64,000 nt of DNA from Cryobacterium sp. PH29-G1 (lineage in GTDB: Bacteria; Actinomycetota; Actinomycetes; Actinomycetales; Microbacteriaceae): assembly GCF_030063365.1 (NCBI RefSeq), contig NZ_JASISY010000005.1, positions 62,001 through 126,000 of the forward strand, in the 5' to 3' direction. Shown here piece after piece: positions 57,945 through 64,000 of this stretch. The position numbers were made by a program, and so were the translations under genes. The notes beneath the pieces are model-generated. The model ran no database searches. It was not told the origin of the DNA and was given only the letters and a program-made list of their open reading frames with translations. The number at the start of each line of letters is the position of its first letter. The first letter of the stretch is position 1.

Positions 57945-58199
57945 ATGGACTTTGTACCCGCAACCGGAACCATCACCATGTTTACGACCGATTGGTGCGG
58001 CTACTGCAAGCGCCTGAAGAAGCAGCTCGACATCGCCGGCATCGGCTACACCGAGGTCAACATCGAGCATGTTGACGGCACTCCGGAGCTGGTGATGAGC
58101 CTCAACAACGGTAACCAGACCGTGCCCACTATCCTGTATCCCGACGGTTCGGCCGCGACCAACCCCTCGCTGGCCCAGGTCCAGGCCAAACTGGCCTAG
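57945..58199 (+). CDS. mrx1: Mycoredoxin (glutaredoxin-like)
   Basis: 84 residues of thioredoxin fold with the CGYC active site (TDWCGYCKRLKKQL) typical of mycoredoxin-1, the cis-Pro in QTVPTILYPDGS and no signal peptide. It uses mycothiol in place of glutathione to reduce mixed disulfides. Likely transcribed as a leaderless mRNA. Its stop TAG and the pfkA stop share CTAG, the same arrangement as at 30312-30315. Confidence 0.93.
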   Translation: MDFVPATGTITMFTTDWCGYCKRLKKQLDIAGIGYTEVNIEHVDGTPELVMSLNNGNQTVPTILYPDGSAATNPSLAQVQAKLA

Positions 58200-59224
58200 C
58201 CGAACAGTACAGCGGCCTCGTCATACCGGGCGGGAGACACCCGCTTGAGGCCGATGGTAGCCGAGGCGATGCTCACCACATCGATCTCGGTGCCGCGTAG
58301 CGACACCATCGAACCCCACTGTGCGTTGTCGATGGCGTCGACGGCGGCCATGCCGAGGCGTGTGGCGAGCACCCGGTCGTAGGCCGAAGGTGCACCACCG
58401 CGCTGGGTATGGCCGAGAACTGTGGCCCGGCTTTCCACGCCGGTGCGTTCCTCGATCAGCGGCGCGATGACCTCGCTGATTCCGCCGAGGCGGGGGCGAT
58501 GAAAAGCATCCAGGCCCTTGGTCGAGTGCGCTTCTTCCATGCCGGAGAGCAGAAAACCCTCGGAGACGACGATGACCGGGGCCCGGCCACGATCGCGCAC
58601 ATGTTCCACCCAGTTGCAGATCTGCTCAATCGATTTGGGCTGCTCGGGAATGAGAATGGCATGGGCGCCGCCGGCCATGCCGGAGTGCAGCGCGATCCAG
58701 CCGACATGGCGCCCCATGACCTCGACGACCATGCAGCGGCCGTGGGATTCGGCGGTGGTGCGCAGACGATCAATCGCCTCGGTGGCGATTTCGACGGCCG
58801 TATTGAACCCGAAGGAGTAGTCGGTGGCTTCCAGGTCGTTGTCGATGGTTTTGGGCACCCCGACAATGTTCAGACCGGCTTCGGTGAGGCGGTGGGCGGC
58901 CGTCAGCGTGCCCTCGCCGCCGATCGCGATCACGGCATCGATGCCGTTGGCGTCGAGGGTGCGCTGGATGTTCTCTGGGCCGCCGTTCTCACCCTCGAAC
59001 GGATTGGTGCGTGAGCTGCCGAGAATGGTGCCACCTTGGCGGGACAGGCCGCGCACGCTGTGGCGATCCAGCGGCATGAACTCGTTCTGCACGAGTCCGC
59101 GCCAGCCATTGCGGACTCCGACGAACTCGAAATCGTGGGTGCGCACGCCCTTGAGCACAGCGCCGCGAATCACCGCGTTCAGTCCGGGGCAGTCGCCGCC
59201 GCTGGTGAGAATACCGATCTTCAT
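58196..59224 (-). CDS. pfkA: 6-phosphofructokinase
   Basis: 342 residues. ATP-binding TSGGDCPGLNAVIRG, then IGGEGTLTAAHR in place of the common GGDGS, VPKTIDNDL with the catalytic Asp, MGRHVGW and a C-terminal RTGVESRATVLGHTQRGG segment. The GGEGT pattern with Lys in PKTIDND is characteristic of actinobacterial ATP-dependent enzymes. It phosphorylates fructose 6-phosphate in glycolysis. ATG 59224 is followed upstream by a region with two ACAATCATG direct repeats (59291-59299 and 59319-59327). Confidence 0.95.
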   Translation of the reverse strand: MKIGILTSGGDCPGLNAVIRGAVLKGVRTHDFEFVGVRNGWRGLVQNEFMPLDRHSVRGLSRQGGTILGSSRTNPFEGENGGPENIQRTLDANGIDAVIAIGGEGTLTAAHRLTEAGLNIVGVPKTIDNDLEATDYSFGFNTAVEIATEAIDRLRTTAESHGRCMVVEVMGRHVGWIALHSGMAGGAHAILIPEQPKSIEQICNWVEHVRDRGRAPVIVVSEGFLLSGMEEAHSTKGLDAFHRPRLGGISEVIAPLIEERTGVESRATVLGHTQRGGAPSAYDRVLATRLGMAAVDAIDNAQWGSMVSLRGTEIDVVSIASATIGLKRVSPARYDEAAVLFG

Positions 59225-59336
59225 GAGTGGCCGATCTGGGTAGCGGGGCGAGTCTTGTCGTGATGATCATGTCGTAACAGGAACTCACTGACAATCATGT
59301 TCTTACAAGGACATTGCCACAATCATGGTGCCTCAA

Positions 59337-59362
59337 GTGGGGTCGACTCAAATCGACCCCAC
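59337..59362 (-). terminator. Hairpin after the helicase gene
   Basis: GTGGGGTCGA (59337-59346), 6-nt loop, TCGACCCCAC (59353-59362). Perfect 10-bp stem 21 bp after the helicase stop, lacking a T-run, and upstream of the pfkA promoter region. Confidence 0.65.
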
Positions 59363-59383
59363 CCGGAGAGGGATCTTGAGGCC

Positions 59384-61570
59384 TTATAGTTTTCCGTCCA
59401 GCGCTTGGGTGAGCACGTAGATGAGGGCGCTGGCCTGCACCGAATCGGCGGCCGAGTAGTCTTCCTGGGAACCGTCTAGGGCGCGCGCCGCGAGGCCCTG
59501 CTTGCTACCGATCAGGTCGGCGATGCGCGCGTCAATGGTGTGCGCGGCGATGATGCGCCAGGCGGTGACCGGCTCGTCCTGGCCGATGCGGTGCACCCGG
59601 TCAATGGCCTGCGTTTGCTCGGCCGCGGTCCAGCTGAGTTCAGCGAGCACAACGTTCGAGGCAGCCTGCAGGTTGACGCCGACGCCGGCCGCGGTGAGCG
59701 AACATACCGCAATGGCCACGTCGGGATCATTATTAAAGGAGTCGATCGCGGCCTGGCGGGCCAGCGCGCTTTGGTCGCCGCGCAACGAGACCGTGCGCAG
59801 GTCGCGTTTGGCGAAGATTTCCTCTGCGGTGTCCATAACGTCGATGTGTTTCGCGAAGAAAACGACCTTGCCCACCGATCGGGCCAGCTGCGCCGCGTAG
59901 TCCGCCGCGAGCCCGGCCTTGGCCTGACCGATTTTGCGCACCATCGTGAACACATTTTCGCCGGTGGTCTGGCCTTTGGAATCCTCCAACTCAGCGTGCG
60001 CGACGGCGCGAATGTAGGCATCCCGTTGGTCTTCGTCCGGCATCGCCGGACCGCCGGAACCAGCATGCCGGGCCGCGACGAGCGCGTGGTACCGGGTGAC
60101 CAGGCGGGCACCGAGCTCACGCTCGGCCTGGCGGATCGACCGGCCGAGGTCATCGTCGAGTTCGACCGGCAGGTCAGCGATGCGCTTGGACGGCAGATCG
60201 GCGGCGACGTCAACCTTGCGGCGACGCACGATACCCATGTCAATGACGGCGGCCCTGGCCTCCTTGTAGAAGCCCATGTCGGCCGGGGTCAGGCCGGTCT
60301 CTTCCAGGCGTTTCAACAGTGTGGGGGCCGGCTTGTCACCGTCGATCCAGCCGAGGAACTGCCAGATGGCTCGAAAATCGTCGACATCGTTGATGAGCGG
60401 GGTTCCGGTGAGGGCCATCAACAGCGGGTTGCCGCCCGGGGTTCGGCGGCGAATCTGCTCGGCCAGGGAGAGCACGTGCTTCGACCGCTGCGACGAGAGG
60501 TTCTTGATGAAGTGTGCTTCGTCAACGACCATGCCTTTGAACCCGAGCGTGCCGAGCCAGGCCAGGTGCCGATCGAGTACGTCGTAATTCACCACGACAA
60601 CGTCGGCAAAGGCGTCGAGAGTGTTGCCGTCACCGTGAATGACGGTGGCACGCCGATGCGGCGTCCACAGTTCCACTTCGCGGGCCCAGTTCATCTTGAC
60701 GACGTTGGGCACGATCGCCAGCAGGGGGTAGGCGTTGGCAACGGATGCCGCGAGCAGGCTCTGTGCGGTCTTGCCGAGGCCTGGCTCGTCGGCGAGCAGG
60801 TAGCTGCGGTGTCCCAGACGAGCGCTCTCAATGAAGCGGGCCTGATGCCGCATGAGCTCCATACCCTTGGGCGAGAGCCGGTCGAGACTGGGAGCTTCCG
60901 GCATGTCCATGCTGGCAGCCTGACCGCCGGAGCCGTATTCGAACGATTTGAGGAGGGGGCCGAGCAGGTCCCAGTTGGCGAGTCGGCGTGGGTGCACGAC
61001 CGGCTGGGCTGCGGCGCTGAAGTCGGGGGCGAGAAACGGGTTGGCCAGCTGCCGCGCCTTGACCGACTGCGGCACAACCTGGTTCTGCAGTATGACCGGT
61101 GCTGCCTCGGGTTCGCGGGTGATGATGAGCTCGTCGGGGCTGAGCTCGGCGCCGGATTCAAGCAGCCAATCCCGGCGAAACCGCTGGGCGACGGTGGAGA
61201 CGCCGGCGTCGGGCTCGAGCAGGGTGATCAGGCTCGTGTCACGGGCGGCGGTCTTGGCCAGAATCTGGGCGATGCCGTCGAGGCGTTTGAGCAGCTCTGC
61301 CCGGTTCGCGTCGGAAAGTTCTTTGTCGCCCTTGACCCGGGCGCGTTCTTCACGCATCAGCAGCGCGATGACCTGGTACTTCGTACGGTTGGTGGGCCCA
61401 AGCTTGGTACCGGACTGCGCCTTCGCCTCGACCTCGCGCACCTTGCGGGCGAGGATCGGGATGATGGGCGCGTCGTCGTCCCGAGAACGCGGGTGGGCCC
61501 GGTTGCGGGATACTCCACTACGACCGAGGTTGTTCCGGCTGCCCGAGGCATCGGTACGGGTATAAGCCAT
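59384..61570 (-). CDS. SNF2-family DEAD/DEAH helicase
   Basis: 728 residues. The N-terminal 200 residues are a basic, unassigned region. The SNF2 ATPase core follows: LLADEPGLGKTAQSLLAAS (Walker A), VVNYDVLD, VVDEAHFIKN (DEAH), LTGTPL, then the C-terminal helicase with VVFFAKHIDVMD, SLTAAGVGVNL and QAIDRVHRIGQDEPV (motif VI). It resembles the SMARCAL1/HARP-like annealing helicases of bacteria and may remodel DNA-protein complexes or take part in repair. Start ATG 61570 has GGAGAACA upstream. The upstream 278 bp shows nothing else. Confidence 0.93.
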   Translation of the reverse strand: MAYTRTDASGSRNNLGRSGVSRNRAHPRSRDDDAPIIPILARKVREVEAKAQSGTKLGPTNRTKYQVIALLMREERARVKGDKELSDANRAELLKRLDGIAQILAKTAARDTSLITLLEPDAGVSTVAQRFRRDWLLESGAELSPDELIITREPEAAPVILQNQVVPQSVKARQLANPFLAPDFSAAAQPVVHPRRLANWDLLGPLLKSFEYGSGGQAASMDMPEAPSLDRLSPKGMELMRHQARFIESARLGHRSYLLADEPGLGKTAQSLLAASVANAYPLLAIVPNVVKMNWAREVELWTPHRRATVIHGDGNTLDAFADVVVVNYDVLDRHLAWLGTLGFKGMVVDEAHFIKNLSSQRSKHVLSLAEQIRRRTPGGNPLLMALTGTPLINDVDDFRAIWQFLGWIDGDKPAPTLLKRLEETGLTPADMGFYKEARAAVIDMGIVRRRKVDVAADLPSKRIADLPVELDDDLGRSIRQAERELGARLVTRYHALVAARHAGSGGPAMPDEDQRDAYIRAVAHAELEDSKGQTTGENVFTMVRKIGQAKAGLAADYAAQLARSVGKVVFFAKHIDVMDTAEEIFAKRDLRTVSLRGDQSALARQAAIDSFNNDPDVAIAVCSLTAAGVGVNLQAASNVVLAELSWTAAEQTQAIDRVHRIGQDEPVTAWRIIAAHTIDARIADLIGSKQGLAARALDGSQEDYSAADSVQASALIYVLTQALDGKL

Positions 61571-61848
61571 TGTTCTCCACTTCGAAGCGGCACGGTACGG
61601 GTACCGCGCCTCGCCGGTCAGGGCATTCTGGTGTTACCGGAACGCTGCATTCCACAAAACAGCACGGATCGCGATCATCACGCTGAACGAAGCCAGACTG
61701 ATGCTGTCGTAGCGGTGGTTCCGTTCACCCACATGAGTCAACCGCACAGGTTGATTGCACGTGTTTCAACGGAGTCTGCCACCGGATGCGAGCGCACAGT
61801 AGAGACCCGGCCCGTTCTCTCAACGCGATAGTAGTCTACGCCCGAGGT

Positions 61849-62184
61849 TCAATGCTCGCGAACCGGCACCTTCGTGCGAAAACCGACGACGATGAAAATA
61901 ATCGCCGCAATGAACTGTGCCGAGACCCACCCTTGACCGTGCAGGTCAAGAATCACCACGGGGTTCCACAGAATGGCCATCGGCACGAGCCCGAGCAGCC
62001 AGAACCAGGACCGTGCCTGAATCACGAAGACACAGATGATGAGTGCCAAGATGCTCACGGCGTAGCGAATGATGATGAAACTGTCGCTGTCTAGCAGCGC
62101 AAGCCCAGCGAGGAGCACGATCGCGCCGAGCAGCCCCGGCGCGAGTGCCGAGCGGGTAAAGGTCGGTGCGGCCGGAGTGCCCAT
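61849..62184 (-). CDS. Small membrane protein (DUF6804-like)
   Basis: 111 residues with about four membrane helices (LLGAIVLLAGLALL, FIIIRYAVSILALIICVFVI, WLLGLVPMAILW, FIAAIIFIVVGF). The RYAVSILALI...WNPV pattern is one I associate with small actinobacterial membrane proteins (DUF6804); identity is tentative. ATG 62184 overlaps the stop of the DUF2207 gene as TGATG, so it is translated with it. Function unknown. Confidence 0.8.
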   Translation of the reverse strand: MGTPAAPTFTRSALAPGLLGAIVLLAGLALLDSDSFIIIRYAVSILALIICVFVIQARSWFWLLGLVPMAILWNPVVILDLHGQGWVSAQFIAAIIFIVVGFRTKVPVREH

Positions 62185-64000
62185 CAGACGCCCCCTCCGC
62201 CGCCGCCGCCGCCGCCGCCCGAGAACCCTCCGCCGCCCGTACCGGAACTGGCGGAGCTGGTGGCGCTGCCGGACCACGATGCGGTGGTCGCCGTCGAGAA
62301 GGAACTGATCGCACCGACGAAGTAGGCCGCCTGAAACATTCCGGCTCCGACATACCAGTCGGGCTGGGAGCCACTCTCCGCGTAATACTGGCTGAGTACA
62401 CCGGACCAGTCCTTTTCCTGACCGAACAAGACGGCCAGCGGCAGAACGCGCTCGTACAGTTTCACCAACTGCACGGACGGTGCCTGCGCTGCTGACGCGC
62501 CTACGGCGAGGTCGGGACGATCCGAGTCCGGTCGATACACGGAACGTTCGGCTCCCGCCGGACTCTGCAAGACCCGAAGCCGATCGGCTTCGGCGAGACC
62601 AATATACAACTTGACGCCCTTCAGATAATCGCGCAGTTCGGCGCCGCTCTCGGTCAGTGGTCGCAAATTTCCGGCAAAGATGAACGTGCCCACCGCGGAG
62701 ATGACCGCCACCACGATGAACAAGAGAGGCCAGGCTCCGCCCACCACGGTGACCAGGGCGCCCAGGCTCCCCACGAATGCAAGACCAACGCTCACCACTG
62801 CCAGTACGAACAGCCCAACGCGCAGTCCATCGTTTTTCTTTTCCCGCAGCCCCAGCCGCAGCGATTCGGCCCTGGCCGCGACGCGTTCCTTCTGCAGCGC
62901 CTTGCTCAGGGTGACGCTCTTCTTCTTCAGATCCCGCCGATCGCCCGGTTGCAGGCCGGGAAACAGCTTGCCCAGAATGCGGCTCTCGGCCTCATCCACA
63001 CCGTTGGCGTGCACAAATTCGAGGAGAAAGTGGTTCTTCTGGCCGCTCGAATCGAGAATGCGCACGTTACCCCGCACCGCGAAGCTGATGAACTGCGCCG
63101 CGATTGCCTTGCCGGAAGCACCAACGACATCGCCCGACGTCAGCAGGTTGATTCCCCTGGGCGGCAGATACTCGGCAATGATCGTGAAGCGGCCGGCCGC
63201 GCCACGCCACCGGGTGGCCCGCAGGAAGCCAGCGGCAAGCGCCGTCATCAGGGCCAGGATGGCGCCCAGCAGCCCGATGCTCGGCAGGGCATTGGCGGTG
63301 AAAGAATCATCGCGCGGCACGAAAGTGCCCGGCTCGAAGGCGACGACGACCGACAAATTCTCCCGCGCGCCCAGATCGGCGGCCTGCGCCGACACGGTCG
63401 GCTCGGTCGATGAACCGCTCATCCGGATGCTCTCGCAGGGTGTCGTGGAACGCTCCGCACCCCGATAGCACGAGATTTGCCCGTTCAGCCGGTCGACCAG
63501 CGCCGGATCGAATTGGACGGTCGCGGTGACCAGGCCGAACGTCTGGTCCCAGCCGGTTCCGTTCACGTCCCAATAGAACTGTTCGGTGTCCGCGTCGGAC
63601 GGGTACAGGGTCACGTTGGCCTGAGAATAGGTAATTACGTAGGTTTGCGCGCCATGTACAAAATTGTCGGCGGCAATCGTGACGTCGAGAAATTCCTGGT
63701 CCCGGTTCTCGCTCCCGCTCTCGGTGTCGAACGAGCGCGGTGTGCCGTTTTCGTCGGTGACGCTGTCGATCACGAGGCCGGTGGGGTGGCCGTCATATCC
63801 GGTGGGAATCGCGCGACGGATCCCGTGGTTCTGATCGCTTTCGGGAAAGCGAGCCACAATCGTCTCCACGGTGGTCAGCGTCGACCGGCCGTCAGCGTCG
63901 AGCCCGAGCTGGTACCGGGCGTCGAAGGATTCGAAGCTGAAGTCGCTGACGTCCTGGGCAACGGGCCCGCTGCTGCTGATACTGGCCGGCTGCAGAACCG
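62184..64000 (-). CDS. DUF2207 membrane protein, 5' end outside window
   Basis: At least 605 residues; the reading frame stays open to the window edge, so the N-terminal signal region is cut off. The visible N-terminal part (DFSFESFDARYQLGLDADG, ETIVARFPESDQNHGIRRAIP) is the beta-rich extracytoplasmic DUF2207 domain, followed by a membrane helix (IGLLGAILALMTALAAGFL), a cytoplasmic domain with basic KKKSVTLSKALQ and two further helices (GLFVLAVVSVGLAFVG, VVGGAWPLLFIVVAVISAV), and a Gly-rich tail. Function unknown in bacteria. A partner small membrane protein overlaps its stop. Confidence 0.9.
   Translation of the reverse strand, partial: VLQPASISSSGPVAQDVSDFSFESFDARYQLGLDADGRSTLTTVETIVARFPESDQNHGIRRAIPTGYDGHPTGLVIDSVTDENGTPRSFDTESGSENRDQEFLDVTIAADNFVHGAQTYVITYSQANVTLYPSDADTEQFYWDVNGTGWDQTFGLVTATVQFDPALVDRLNGQISCYRGAERSTTPCESIRMSGSSTEPTVSAQAADLGARENLSVVVAFEPGTFVPRDDSFTANALPSIGLLGAILALMTALAAGFLRATRWRGAAGRFTIIAEYLPPRGINLLTSGDVVGASGKAIAAQFISFAVRGNVRILDSSGQKNHFLLEFVHANGVDEAESRILGKLFPGLQPGDRRDLKKKSVTLSKALQKERVAARAESLRLGLREKKNDGLRVGLFVLAVVSVGLAFVGSLGALVTVVGGAWPLLFIVVAVISAVGTFIFAGNLRPLTESGAELRDYLKGVKLYIGLAEADRLRVLQSPAGAERSVYRPDSDRPDLAVGASAAQAPSVQLVKLYERVLPLAVLFGQEKDWSGVLSQYYAESGSQPDWYVGAGMFQAAYFVGAISSFSTATTASWSGSATSSASSGTGGGGFSGGGGGGGGGGV

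Noticed and set aside
59540-61831. Plus-strand frame of 763 codons opposite the helicase
   Set aside because: Shadow; no recognisable domain.
61571-61848. Small gene or RNA in the gap before the DUF6804-like gene
   Set aside because: Checked on both strands; no start with ribosome site, no conserved structure recognised.

Overview
The window looks like chromosomal DNA of a high-GC actinobacterium, most likely a member of the Microbacteriaceae (a Cryobacterium- or Subtercola-like genome would fit). The grounds are the strong GC bias in third codon positions, frequent GTG starts and several TAnnnT -10 boxes placed 6 to 8 nt from a start codon (leaderless transcripts), a mycoredoxin with CGYC, and small lineage-typical proteins (35537-35869, 55895-56227, 61849-62184). 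I see no rRNA, tRNA, CRISPR array, prophage or insertion sequence. Genus-level assignment is inference.

Region by region. 1-3.2 kb: an M16 zinc peptidase, a TetR regulator with a perfect operator, and an aldo/keto reductase. 3.5-10.4 kb: release factor RF3, a rifampin-phosphotransferase/PEP-synthase-like enzyme, RNase J and a glutathione peroxidase. 10.5-17.6 kb: a branched-chain amino-acid catabolic block made of CitE-like lyase, MaoC-like hydratase, a TetR regulator, the E1alpha-E1beta-E2 genes of branched-chain 2-oxoacid dehydrogenase with a pterin dehydratase/VOC fusion at their end, and a divergent Lrp-type regulator. 17.8-25.3 kb: six overlapping genes for a membrane complex related to group 4 [NiFe] hydrogenases and complex I, followed tail-to-tail by an ArsR regulator. 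25.3-31.9 kb: secreted SGNH hydrolase, polynucleotide phosphorylase with a structured leader, an SGNH-GAF fusion and an amino-acid permease. 31.9-34.8 kb: a flavin/iron-sulfur redox cluster (ferredoxin, NuoF-like protein, ferric-reductase-like membrane protein, ApbE) in which the last two genes look fused by an internal deletion. 35-41.7 kb: rpsO, a small conserved protein, a 982-residue kinase/M23-like/aminotransferase fusion, an AI-2E family membrane protein, and a protealysin-like M4 protease with its emfourin-like inhibitor. 41.7-64 kb: mainly transporters (BCCT, MHS, two NCS2 types, PiT) together with FKBP, PrsW, Ada-AlkA, an FAH-family enzyme, a GAF-LuxR regulator, a carboxylesterase, Nudix, mycoredoxin, phosphofructokinase, a SNF2 helicase and a DUF2207 membrane protein cut by the window end.

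The most interesting system is the complex at 17854-25292. Its proton-channel subunits keep the buried Lys and Glu residues of complex-I-type pumps, but the large subunit has none of the four cysteines that hold the NiFe site and the small subunit has Ser in place of the fourth Fe-S ligand. It therefore looks like an ion-translocating complex that is not a hydrogenase and whose electron donor and acceptor are unknown. From memory the gene content and the ArsR partner match Mycobacterium tuberculosis Rv0081-Rv0087. A second item of note is the broken apbE/ferric-reductase junction near 34.0 kb. The usually adjacent genes rpsO, pnp and the M16 peptidase are all on the minus strand here in the usual order, but spread over 34 kb with accessory blocks between them.
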